Assembly (NCBI GenBank): GCA_026545765.1
Contig: JAIFAC010000156.1
Span: 1-64,000, forward strand
Direction: 5' to 3'
DNA: 64,000 nt
Source: Plantago major
Lineage: Eukaryota > Streptophyta > Magnoliopsida > Lamiales > Plantaginaceae
The position numbers and the translations under genes were made by a program. A model generated the notes under the pieces. The model ran no database searches and had not been told where the DNA came from. It worked only from the letters and a program-made list of their open reading frames with translations. Positions 36,012 through 46,487 of this stretch are shown in pieces. The stretch's first letter is position 1. Every line of letters starts with the position of its first letter.

Positions 36012-36465
36012 TTCAGACCATTGGACTCCAGCCGGCCCTCATACTTAGTCAGATGACCCTCGGGACAAGTATCACCGTAGTATTTCTCATGAGCCTTTAC
36101 CATTTTTTACCAAACTGGTTCTTGCTCATCCCTAACTCACTTGGGCGAGTGACATGCCCGTTTGGAAGAGTGAAGTTTCTTTCGGGAGGAGGACCATGTG
36201 TTCCTGACAGAGGAACTTGTCCTTCAACTCCGGATGCTAGAGTTCTCATTGAAGGATCAACGGCTCTTTCCTCTTCTGAAGAAAGACTAGCAAAGGCGAC
36301 CATCACTGATAATCCTCGTGTTTCTGAAGTGGTTTCGCCACTCTTCCCCTCCGAGTGGGAGGTCTGCCTCTTTGCCTTGGTGAGGACATCCCAACCGCAG
36401 TAGTGTTGGTTCTTACGGACCTTCTTGTTCTTGCCATTACTGAAGAGAACGGAACTATTTGTAAA
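36012..36465 (-). pseudogene. Tat B gag N-terminus (truncated)
   Basis: An open frame (36510-36097) gives MVAFASLSSEEERAVDPSMR, probably the true start region, and reads to GKKW. A frame change then gives EKYYGDTCPEGHLTKYEGRL before the copia C junction. I call it Gag by position after the primer-binding site; no conserved domain is long enough to confirm it. Confidence 0.5.
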
Positions 36466-36485
36466 GATTCCCACAGACGGCGCCA
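36466..36485 (-). promoter_or_regulatory. Tat B primer-binding site
   Basis: On the reverse strand this is TGGCGCCGTCTGTGGGAATC, a sequence common behind the 5' LTR of plant Ty3/gypsy elements. It starts three bases after the LTR end. Confidence 0.85.
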
Positions 36486-36488
36486 AAA

Positions 36489-37382
36489 TGTTGAGGGTAG
36501 AACTCCCCAAACACTTAGTGAATTTTCCTTGCTTTCCTTCACTCTAAGTACCTACACCACCTTTGAGTAAGAACCACCTTGCTTGTAAGAACCAAAGAGT
36601 AAGAGCCCGTAAGAACCGTCGTACTGGTAAGAGGCGATGCGTAAGGACCTGCACAAGTGACTTGGAGGGGGGGGGTTAGGATCCGGTTTGCTAAGTGTCA
36701 AACCGGATTTGAGACTACTCAAGAGCGACTGAAGATCGACTCTGTGTAATAGTTGAGAAGGTAAGAGTCTAGGAAGAAGACTTCACTTACTTTGCATTGT
36801 GAGGATATGTGCATATTTATAGGTTTCCCTTGAGAAAGGGAGGTCTCACAAGATCGCGCCAAGTGTCCGTCCCAGATCGTGCCAACAATGCTCTAGGCCC
36901 ATGGCCCAATGTCTTGATAGGCCTGTGGCCCAAATGGAAGAAAGGTTGGTCCGGATGCTCGTCCGACCGAATGGGTTGTCACCGAGGAAGTTCTCGCCTC
37001 ATTCAACTCTTCCGATTCGAGCTCGGGTTCGACACCTCACTCTTTGGTGCCCAATTGCTTGCTTTATGGCGAGATGGTCATGATGGATTCGAGTTGGCAT
37101 CCGGATCGGAGTCCTTGGGTCGGAGAGGGTACTGACTTAGCACTATGCTCCTTTCCCAGAGAGGCTCGGACCAAGGTGGGTCGGACTCATGGTTCCGGGT
37201 CGGGCCTTGTAGGTCCAAATCCTTCGTCCCTTTCTTTCAATGTGGGTCGGACCATGGTTGGTCTGCCCGGATCGGACCGTTGGCTCGGACCAAAGTGTCT
37301 CGGATCCATTGGATGACTTGGGATGCCTTAGGATTCGTTCCTAGATCCTTTATGACGGATTGGACATATTTCCGTATCAACA
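36489..37382 (-). repeat. Tat B 5' LTR
   Basis: The 894-bp LTR starts TGTTGATACGG (37382) and ends CCCTCAACA (36489) on the reverse strand. It has a TATA box (TATAAATA, 36821-36814), the stem-loop at 36681-36708 and a long C-run. It belongs with the solo LTR at 39014 more closely than with Tat A, judging by its first 40 bases. Confidence 0.85.
36681..36708 (-). promoter_or_regulatory. Conserved stem-loop in Tat B LTR
   Basis: ATCCGGTTTG and CAAACCGGAT form a perfect 10-bp stem around an 8-nt loop that starts ACA on the reverse strand. It is the counterpart of the Tat A hairpin, with a T-A pair where Tat A has A-T. Confidence 0.75.
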
Positions 37383-38469
37383 ATATTCATTTCTTATTTT
37401 GAGTTTGGCCTCCATACCTCGTTGAGTGTAGACGGGCCATTAACTATTAATTAAAATCGATTCTATTTCCCGCTTACACACCATCTCGAACCTATCTCAA
37501 GCTCAGTTCATGTTCTCTATTAGGTTTCCATGTATCAATCATCATTCAACTGGATTTCTTCTTCATCAATCAATTCTTGACCTTTATAGACAATCATATC
37601 TTTCTACAGATCTCAAATCGAATATTCGACCAACCCTGCCTTAGTCAAAATCACTTAAATCGAAATTAGTTTCATGCATAAACCAATTCTCAAAAAGTGA
37701 GATCTAACGAGGCATGGGGAAGAGTCGTAAATCATAAGATTAATTGGAATCGAGAAACAGGAAGAGCGAGCCCAAGTTTTAGAAAAGTTGAAGCTGGCTT
37801 AATTTTTCGGTTATTCTCAATTAATTCCCCGCAAACCCAGTCGAGTATTTGGCTATGTTCTCTTCACCTGAAAACTCATTAATTTCAGTTCAAATTTATT
37901 CAGTTCTGCTTAATTGTTTTTTTATATTGCAAATAAGTTCAGTCCAGTTCAGTCCAGACGAAAAGAACAGAGCCTTAGTGTCTGAAAAAACCAATTCTAT
38001 AAAAAGAATGGCTTTTGATATTTGGAAGAAATGAATCATGCATGAGAATCGGGGAACTTTGGACTATTTTTTAATACTCTCGTTTTAGTAAATGGAACGA
38101 AATCAGATTTATTTTAATACTAATAACGTTTGAGGTTCGAAGGCATACTGCTCTGAGGTTCGCTTCAATCGGATTTATGTGTAAAATTAAGATTATTTAT
38201 TATTTTATTGGGTTATATAATAAAGTAAGAAGAATAGTGGTTAGTATTTTGCTATTTTTGTATATGTATCTATTAAACGGACGTCCATAAAAAAATGCAA
38301 TCCAAGATTAGGCTGATGGAGGGAATGAAATGTAAAATTGAATAAATAAAAGTATAAGAGATAGTGTATAATTAGGTGATCAGTTTTTCATCTAAATCTA
38401 TGATAAATTGAGATTGAGAAAAATAAAAAATAAAATATAAATGTTGAAGAGATATAAGAGATAGTGTAT
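37383..38469. other. Region between Tat B and Helitron A
   Basis: Mostly A/T-rich DNA without a recognisable gene. It contains a small MITE-like element (37851-37974). A 22-bp direct repeat (ATAAGAGATAGTGTATAATTAG) occurs at 38354-38375 and 38454-38475, exactly 100 bp apart. Confidence 0.6.
37851..37974. mobile_element. MITE-like element, family 1 copy 1
   Basis: The 124-bp segment starts GGCTATGTTCTCTTC and ends GAAAAGAACAGAGCC, imperfect inverted termini. The inner part has GTTCAGTCCA repeats. The same unit occurs in reverse orientation at 42214-42336 and in part at 59276-59374. I cannot define a target duplication. Confidence 0.6.
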
Positions 38470-38724
38470 AATTAGTGGGCTTTAGTCTAAATCAATTTAA
38501 TGGTATGCCTATACAGAATGATGAAGTCGTGAACGATGCTACAGACCGGTTCATATATAGGGGATGGCTGAGAGATAAGAATTCTAAAGGACAATGTAAT
38601 TGTTCCTTAGAGGTAAGCTGCCCAGTTTACTGCTCATGCATATCAATTAAGGAGATTAATATTATAACATTATATAGTACATGTGGACTTTACTTTATGA
38701 CTGTATTGGTAGTTGATTTGATTG

Positions 38725-38880
38725 TTTAACTTACATTTTAACTTTATTAGGAGTAGTGGATGATATAAAATTATATAATTATTCCTAAAATGACAAAAAA
38801 AATGAAAGTAGACAACTCCAATGGGACACTCGAAATGGTAAAAGTGGACAGCTTCTATGAGGCGGAGAGAGTACATGATA
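38725..38880. mobile_element. Possible Stowaway/mariner-type MITE remnant
   Basis: The right end, read in reverse, is TACTCTCTCCGCC, resembling the CTCCCTCCG terminus of plant Stowaway-like MITEs. The inside has paired GACAACTCCAATGGGACAC and GTGGACAGC blocks. The left end is unclear. Confidence 0.3.
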
Positions 38881-39013
38881 AGGTTATGGAATATCCTTTT
38901 TCTTATATTATTCCATGATATTAGAAAAAAACCCTAATATGGAGAAATTTATGCTTCAGATTGAGGGCCAATGAATACATTGTGTTTCTAGTTTCATTCA
39001 GTTCATTTGACGT

Positions 39014-39888
39014 TGTTGATACAGAAATATGTCCCATCCGTCATAGACGCCTTGAGAACGCATCCCAAGGTGTATTAGACCGTCTAAAGGTCAAATTGGC
39101 TTGAGGTCCGACCCCAAGGCCAATCCGAGGCCAGAGCCCTTGGCATGGGCAAGGAACCCCAGTCTCCGAGGCTAGGAGGTCCGACCCAACCTAAGACCGA
39201 TACGGACCAGGGTCCGAAGATTGTGAAGGTCCGACCCACAGATGTCGATTCGTACATAAGATACTAACCTCATAAGTAACCAAGTAAACTGGCTTCAAGA
39301 GAGCAAGTGGGTCCGAGGCCATCAGGTCCGAACAAGAGTACTTTAGTAGACTGTTCAAGATATCTTACAGTCTAGCTAATACGACTCGGACCACAGGTCC
39401 AGACCTACCCTCTCGGACGTTAGTCTAAAACAGACTACAAAAAAGTCTCTAAATTAAAACTCTCAGATTAATGACTAAACACCCCTAAAAAGCCCAAAGT
39501 GGAATGGGTTAAGTCTCATTAATGGGCCATGGGCCTATTAAAGCCTTGGATGCTCAATCTGAGCCTTACACTTGTCGCGATCTGGTGTGAACCTTCCTTT
39601 TTGGGAGACATCTATAAATATGGCACACATTCCGATGATAACCGTAAGTGATAATTACGTTTCATTCCCGATCATTATACCGAGTAGATCTTCAGTCTCT
39701 CGCTAGTGAAGTCTTTGTCCGGTTTGACATCCCGCAAACCAGATATAAGGTCCTAACCCCCCCAAGCTACTTGTGCAGTGTTCTTACCGCTGGTTCTTCG
39801 AGCACTTGTTCTTACCTCAAGACTTCCTAGCCACTGACTCGAGTAGTTTAAGGAAAAATCATTAAGTGTTTGGGGACTTCACCTCAAT
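39014..39888 (+). repeat. Solo Tat-type LTR with target duplication
   Basis: It starts TGTTGATACAGAAATATG and ends TCACCTCAA, lacking the usual terminal CA. GACGT flanks it at 39009-39013 and 39889-39893, a 5-bp target duplication. No internal sequence remains, so the element was lost by recombination between its LTRs. It has a TATA box (39613-39620), a stem-loop (39717-39743, GGTTTG with CAAACC plus two outer pairs) and a C-run. It interrupts Helitron A. Confidence 0.85.
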
Positions 39889-39949
39889 GACGTTATGCCA
39901 AAGCTTAACTCATATACATAATTCTACAAAATCGTTTATTTTGTATAAG

Positions 39950-41395
39950 ATTTGCAATGATAGATTTGCAAAGGGAGCAGATCATGATAGTTTGTACCCA
40001 CGGTTGACAGATGAGCAACATGTACTATATGCGAAAATTATGTATATTGTTGATGGCCACGGTGGTGGAGTATTCTTCTTATATGGCTACAGAGGGAATG
40101 AAATTTTATTTTTATGGAGAACGTTGTGCTCTGATTAGGTTAGTGGAGATCTTGTACCTTCAGTTTCATCTAGCGGCATCACTCTTTCTTCATAGGGGTA
40201 GGATGGTTTATTCGAGACTCATGATACCATTATAAATTTACAAGGACCCGACAGGCAATAAGCTCAAACATGATTCTGATGTTACCGAACTGCTCAAGGA
40301 GACTCGACTTATTATTTGGGAAGAGACTTTCGTGATACATAGACATTGTCTTGAATCTCTATATAGTTATAGCATGACCTTTCTTTCATTTGTTCGTTGT
40401 TCTACGAAGAAGTATGTATGATATTTTAAACAATGCCATCTTATCCTGTTGGGAGGTGCTTTGATAAAGAACATGAGAATGCATGTAAATGTGTAATTTA
40501 AAACACATTTTATACTTGCTCTATATTCAACTTATATTTTTTAACGTCACATTCAATCCTATCCAGTCCGATCAGTCATCTTTCGAGATTCAAGAGATGA
40601 AATAATTTTCTAAGTGGGCACTGCATGTCGGTGAAGCTAATGATGGTGAGGTTCATATGAAGATCTCTGAAGATTTACTTATTTGAGAAGTAAGTCATCC
40701 AATTTTAATCATTGTAGATAGCACATATCTGTCGTTGTTGGATCATTTAATTGATCCATCACTTCACCCGAAATATTTTCATCATAGGGTTGTCCTTTCA
40801 CTTACAAATGAAATGGTTGGTGAGATTAATCAATTTGTCATGTTGTAGTTGCCCAGAGAATGTGTTGAATGTTTGAGCATAACTAGCATTTCTAAGGTCA
40901 ATGACTTTGAGAAATAGTGTCAAAGATGTTTTCTTAGTTAAATTTCTCGACACCATTAACCGCTCTAGATTGCCTAACCATAGGATTGTCTTCAAGGTTG
41001 GATGTATGATAATGGTTTTCAATAATATTAATTGATCAAGTTTTTGAATTGTGCAATGGCGCAAGAATCATAGCTGTTAATCTTGGGAAGCACATCATCG
41101 AGGCTAAAATGATATTTAATATCAATGTGGATCCGGAGGTTTTCATTCTGAGAATGATGGTGAGCCCATCTAAGGAGTTGAAGTCTTTATCAATTTTGAT
41201 AGGAGACAATTCCCCATATCCGTTTTCTTTGCCATGACCACACAAAAGACATGGACCTCCCCTCACATGTACTCAACCATGGTTAGTTACCATCAGGAAG
41301 GGACTGAAGGTATTGATTTGTGATGAAGAGGGTAATAGATATGACACGACAACCAACATGGTCTATAAAGTGGTGTTCGACAAGCTATAAGGTGA
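39950..41395 (+). pseudogene. Helitron A helicase (Pif1-type) remnant
   Basis: YPRLTDEQHVLYAKIM and GGVFFLYGYRG (39994-40100) mark the start of the Helitron helicase. Walker A is destroyed: where GGTGKT is expected the sequence gives RGNEIL. LLKETRLIIWEE (about 40290-40325) is Walker B. The later motifs LCNGARIIAVNLGKHIIEA (41049 on) and the C-terminal YDTTTNMVYKVVFDKL (about 41338-41388) are recognisable across many stops. The helicase would unwind DNA for rolling-circle transposition; this copy is dead. Confidence 0.85.
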
Positions 41396-42135
41396 TTTTA
41401 TCTTTTTTGTGTAAAAAGATTTAGCAAATGATTATAATGCTGTCTACATTGTTTTTATATGTTCGTTCTCAATTTCACTAATTAAAATTCTGGACTTTTT
41501 ATAGGTATGGATGACTTTTGATGCAATGTTGAAACGATTAGATAATACATTTTCTCACATTGTAAAATTTATATGTTTGTTCGACATATTATGTAATTTA
41601 TTAATTTTTTATATTTAGTCCTGTCACCATGACCCGTCGAGGGTTGACTTAACATATGAGTTTTTTATTTTTGCAACCAAACATAAATAGAAAAATCTAT
41701 GCTTATTGTGCTAATACAGGCACATGCACCGACTAATTAAGTTACAAACTTACTAGTGCAAACGCAACATGACATAAGAAGAGTAAACATATTAGATATA
41801 TGTTGACATAGTTAAATTAGAAACTGATCCTATGTGAAGTAACCAATTTCTCAGTTATAAAAGATAGTTTGTATATCATACATAATTGATGGTAAGTATC
41901 ATAGCATAACCTATTTAACCGATTATGTTAAACACAAAAAAAATTCGAATAAACAAAAGTTGGAAAATCACTCTCCATTTCGCAGTGGGCATTTCCATTC
42001 CATCAATAAATCAAGTAGGTGTCGAATTCCACCATAGGTTTCTCGAAAGAATGCATGAACATCTATCACGCCTATTCCTCAAATGGTTGTTGCGACGATG
42101 GTGATGTCGCAGTACCACCAACACATTTATCTCAA

Positions 42136-42212
42136 AAAGGAGAAGGAGAAGGAGGGAGAAGGAGGAGAAGGAGGGAGAAGGAGGAGAAAAAGGAAGGAGG
42201 AGGAGGAGGAGA
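42136..42212. repeat. GGA/GAA-rich low-complexity run
   Basis: Purine-only GGAGAAGGA-type repeats over about 75 bases, directly next to the MITE at 42214. Confidence 0.9.
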
Positions 42213-42213
42213 A

Positions 42214-42336
42214 AGCTCTGTTCTGTTCGTCTGAACAGAACATAACTGATCTAAACTGAATTGCAGTATAAAATATATCTGAACAGGACTAAACTAAACT
42301 GAAATTAATGAGTTTTCAGATGAAGAGAACATAGCC
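42214..42336. mobile_element. MITE-like element, family 1 copy 2
   Basis: It begins AGCTCTGTTCTGTTCGTCTG and ends GATGAAGAGAACATAGCC. Reverse-complemented it matches 37851-37974 over the whole length, with the GAGTTTTCAGATGAAGAGAAC block nearly identical. Confidence 0.6.
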
Positions 42337-42839
42337 GAAGCCATAAATGAGTTAAAATGGATGAGGAGGAAAAGGGGAAAAAAATGCCTAAGTATGAACC
42401 TGAAGGAGATAAACCTTATATGAGTGAAAATGAGGAAGAAATGATCTTGATAACTGGAGTTTTGCCTCATGTTTAGGAAGATGACCTTTAGTGACATTGT
42501 TTAGAAAACATTACCTTTTGTTATCTATATATAGTTCAAAATACATTTGAGCCATTCTAAAGGCTGCCAAATCAATAAATTAGCTGGGATTGTGCTTTCT
42601 CATTGGGTTAATTATTCCTACGTGGCATCTTGAAACATTTTCATTGCCTAAAAATTAATGTTAATATTTCCTCTTCATTCTTCTCCTACATTTTTAATTA
42701 TTTATTATGTCAGGATAGTTTTCAATTGTTGATAATGTATGGAGTTATATGGAAAATCAACAAATGAAAAACTCATGGAGTATGCATTTATCGAGTTCAA
42801 GAAATAATATTGTAAGAAAACCTAAAAGTTGAACTATAT

Positions 42840-43080
42840 CGTCCCGGAGAGCTTCATACATTAAAGTTGGCACGTAGATTTTGGTGAAAAGTTTAAGTAA
42901 TGATAAAAGATAAAAAAAAAATGTGGGAAAAAGTGTAATTTTAGTGGTAAAATGTGTAATTTGTGAGTAAAGTTGGGATTGTTATTATTTATTGGGTGTA
43001 CGGTAGATTTCTTTTTTAGTAATGTATGAAGTTTTGCAAGACAACTAAAAATGACAAATGCAGGAAGGAGTAACGTAAGT
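42840..43080. mobile_element. Possible Stowaway-type MITE
   Basis: The ends read CCCGGAGAGCTTC and GGAAGGAGTAACG, loosely matching the CTCCCTCCG-type termini in inverted orientation. A/T-rich inside. Weak evidence. Confidence 0.25.
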
Positions 43081-43089
43081 ACCACGTTT

Positions 43090-45170
43090 TATTTTGTTAG
43101 GGGCCCACATGCTTCGAAGATGATAGAACGGTGAACAGTGTTGTGCATGTCTATCACAAGGATGAATGCGGGGCTAGGAGTCTCTTATTCGATGATGGAG
43201 AGTATATTAGTGGTTTGAATGAGGCGAGTCTATGGGTATATGCGAGTTTCTACGTCACCTTTTCACGAATATGTTGTTATCACGCAACATGTCGAGGCCT
43301 GGGGAAGTGTGGAACAAAACATTACAGTTATTATCAAACGATATTTTATACAATCAACAAAGGAATTCCCACAGTCGAGGTACAATAATTGTAAAGAATT
43401 AATGATCTTTTCCTACATCTAATAATTATCGGATTAAATTTTGTATGCAATTTTTATGTAAAATCAGTGAATTCTCCATGTAGGGTTGAAGCTCACTCAA
43501 TGAGCAAATAATAAACATTGCTCTCATGGAAGTAGATAAGTTGTTGAAGAGAAATTGTAATGGTCTAAGTTAATTTGATGGTATGCCCGTGTGGGACGAT
43601 TCTATTATACACAATGCGACAAACCATTCATTGTTGATGAAATGTGCTATGATAGAGTTACAATGAGAGCAAAGCACGATGGGTTGTGCCCACGGTTAAC
43701 CGATGAACAACGTGCCATATATGAGAAGATTATGTTTGTTGTTGCTGGCCGAAATGGGGGAGTATTCTTCTTATACGACTACGGAGGGATCATAATGACC
43801 TTTATATGGAGAACGATGTGCTCTGGTTTGAGGGCAAGTGGAGATATTATACTTCCAGTTGTATCCAACGGGATTGCATCACTTCTTCTTCCTAGGGGTA
43901 GGACGACACATTTGAGATTCAATATAACCTCATACATGATTCATAGGTCACGGGACAACTTAAGGATATCCGACTTATTATTTGGGACAAGGCTCCCATG
44001 ACATTTCAACATTGTTTTTAAGCGCTCGATAGGAGTTTCGACATTTCGTGGGGTGGTGATTGTCATCAACGGGGACTTTTGATAGATTTTTCCTTTATTC
44101 CAGGACGAAGTGGGTATGATATCGTGAACGCCGCTATATGCTCATCTAGGATATGGAATGCTTGTGGGTGCTTCAGCTGACAAAGAACATGAGACTGCAG
44201 GTAACTAATGTAGTATCTATATACCACTCATACTTATTTCGTATCGAACATATTTTTTCAACGTCCAATTCATTCGTACATAGTCCGCTTCATCTTTCGA
44301 GATTCAGGAGACAAAAGAATTTGCTAAGTGGATACTACAAGTCGGTGATGATGTTGCCGGTGAACCTAATGACGACGAGGTAGATACCAAGATCCCTGAA
44401 GATTTACTTATTCGAGAAGTAAGTCATCCAATTTCAACCATTGCCGATAGTACATATCCTTCGTTGTTGGAACACTTGGTCGATCCATCACTTGACCTGG
44501 AATATTTTGGTCACGGGTTGTTCTTAATTGCCCCTACAAATGAAATAGTTGGTGAGATAACCGTCATTATGTCAAGATGCCCACATATAGTGTTGAATAT
44601 TTCGCGAATAACATTGCTAGGGAGACGACTTTGCTAAAGGTCTCGGAGGGATAACACGATAAAATTCCTCAACAACATTAAATCCTCTGGATTGCCTTGA
44701 CATAGGATCGTCCTGAAGGTTGTTTGTATGATAATGCTTCTGAGGAATATTGACTAAGCTTCCGATTGTGCAATGGCACAAGGCTGATAGTTACTAATCT
44801 TGGAAAACACATCATCAAGATTCAAGGTAATGATGATATCTGCAATCAACGCGAGACAAAAAAAAGTTAATTCAGAGGATCATGATGAGCCCATCGGATG
44901 AGACGAAGTTCCCTATCAATTTTGATAAGAGACAATTTCCACATCCGTCTGCTTTGTTATTACCATACACAAGAGTCATGGACAATCTCTCACACACGTC
45001 GACCTCTACCTCCCCTCACCCGTATCCAGCCACGGCCGATTATATGTTGCTCTATTTAGAGTTTACAATATGAAGGAATTGAAAGTGTTAATTTGCCACG
45101 AAGAGGGTAAAACATATGACACGACAAAAAACGTAGTCTACAAAGAAGTGTTCGACAAATTTGAGGTAAT
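43090..45170 (+). mobile_element. Helitron B helicase region (decayed)
   Basis: FEDDRTVNSVVHVYHKDECG and SLLFDDGEYISGLNEAS (43104-43230) match the conserved block before the Helitron helicase. The helicase proper (43591-44001) reads CPRLTDEQRAIYEKIMFVVA, GGVFFLYDYGG, TFIWRTMCSGLRASGDII and GIASLLLPRGRT. The Walker A lysine is lost (GGIIMT). Later pieces include IREVSHPISTI (44410) and MMSPSDETKFPINF (44882). The C-terminal TTKNVVYKEVFDKF ends at about 45166. Copy B parallels copy A in sequence but is longer at the 5' side. Stops and frameshifts are frequent. Confidence 0.85.
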
Positions 45171-45868
45171 TTTTATCTTTTATATGTGTAACCATTACCA
45201 AGTTATTATAGTGTCGACTACGTTTTTTATATGACAGCGTTGAATCTCACTACTTAGGATTTTGCAAACTTTTACAATTATCGATGAATTTCGACGCAAT
45301 GTTGCAGGCTTTAAGCGATTAGATCATGCATTTTCTCACATTGTAGTTTTAATATGATTTTCAACTTCGACATATTATATAAGATTTATTTATTTTTTAT
45401 TTTGAGTATTGTCTCCATGTCCCGACTAGCCATTGACCAGATGTGTTATTTAGGCCGGTCGCAGAACAACCCGGCACGACCCGACCTGCTTAAAAACCGG
45501 CACAGCCCGGTCCATTTAATATTTGGTCCGGACCGGCCCATGTACATTTAAGTTATGTGGGTCATAAGGGCCTTTGTTTTGGAGGCCCTGACGGGATCGG
45601 CCCGTAACCGGTTAAAATCGTCAGCCCGGCACCACCGGCCCTAGACCGGATAAGCCCGCGAACCGGTAAGGCTCGATCCTTTTAGCCCGGTAAGGTCCGT
45701 TCTGTTTAGATGTTATTTTTTGCTTTATAGTCTAAGTACAATTGAAAAGTCCAACCTTCCACAAGTGACAAGCCCAAAAGCCCAATAGGGTTACTCTCTT
45801 CATTCCCAATCTCCTATTCTCCACAAGCAGCCTCAAATCTCAATCCTCCGTCTCTTTCTTGTCACTGC
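45171..45868. other. Helitron B flank with GGCCCGG-rich repeat
   Basis: After an A/T-rich tail, 45445-45710 is dense in CCGGCCC, GGCCCG and ACCGG words, including GGTCCGGACCGGCCC. This resembles the subterminal repeats of plant hAT-type non-autonomous elements, but I could not find paired ends. No gene is visible. Confidence 0.45.
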
Positions 45869-46277
45869 TAGGCCTGTATACGAACCGAACGAGCCGAGCT
45901 TTACACTAAACGAGCCTTGTTCGTGAACAATGCACTTATGTTCGTGTTCGTGTTCGGGATCGACGATCTTTTCAAGTTCGAGCTCGGCTCGTGTTCGGTC
46001 CACTTCTAATTATGATCGAATATGTTCGTGAATGCCTGCTCGCTTATGTTCGCTTGTGTTCGTTTGTGTTCGACAATTATGATCGTTTATGTTCGAAAAA
46101 GCTCGTTAATGCTCGAAATTTGCTCGTTTAGCTCGAACAAGGACAAATATATATCAATTTTCAAATCTAACATACACAAGATGCATAAAATACTTCTATT
46201 TGTTACATTCGAAACACAAGGTTTCAAATTTCCATTACAAAATATGTGTTCCACAAATTCGAAACCAAAAATGAAGT

Positions 46278-46487
46278 TCAAATATCTTCAAGGGCGATCG
46301 TCCAGTATCCCATCTGTTGCTCAAACTCCAAATCCATATGCACAACTATAGCTTCTGCAAAATTAGGACTTACCCAACAATCTCTTTCGCTTCCAAGTCA
46401 GGACGATTCATGTATAGTATTTAATAATTCCCTTGCTCCACACATTCTGCCTTTTGTCGAGAGTGCACCATCAAAGCTTATTTTAAT
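46278..46487 (-). pseudogene. RNase H-like (RVT_3-type) fragment inside the hAT element
   Basis: The reverse strand reads IKISFDGALSTKGRM and, after a stop, CWVSPNFAEAIVVHMDLEFE followed by IALEDI. This fits the plant RNase H-like domain, with the first catalytic aspartate in FDGA and the glutamate in AEA. Such domains occur at the end of plant LINE polyproteins and in small host genes. It could be a captured exon or an older LINE fragment. It is broken by a stop in the middle. Confidence 0.6.

Larger units (their letters stand above)
36012..37382 (-). mobile_element. Tat B: 5' end of a reverse-strand Ty3/gypsy Tat element
   Basis: Reading leftward from 37382 there is an LTR (37382-36489), a primer-binding site starting TGGCGCC, a leader and the beginning of Gag. 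The element is then cut by copia C. The right LTR boundary carries the TGTTGATACGGAAATATGTCC start shared with the solo LTR at 39014. The rest of the element is not in the window. Confidence 0.82.
38470..41400 (+). mobile_element. Helitron A (decayed autonomous Helitron, split by a solo LTR)
   Basis: A piece upstream of the solo LTR (38475-38600) reads FNGMPIQNDEVVNDATDRF. It matches FDGMPVWDDSI in Helitron B and corresponds to the conserved segment just before the Helitron helicase. Helicase sequence continues after the LTR to about 41395. The Rep part and the element ends (5' TC, 3' CTRR with hairpin) were not located. Confidence 0.7.
41401..43089. other. Region between Helitron A and Helitron B
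   Basis: The 41401-41900 part is A/T-rich and probably Helitron A 3' sequence. It includes a GA-rich low-complexity run, a second copy of MITE family 1, and a possible Stowaway-type MITE near 42840-43080. I see no gene. Confidence 0.55.
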
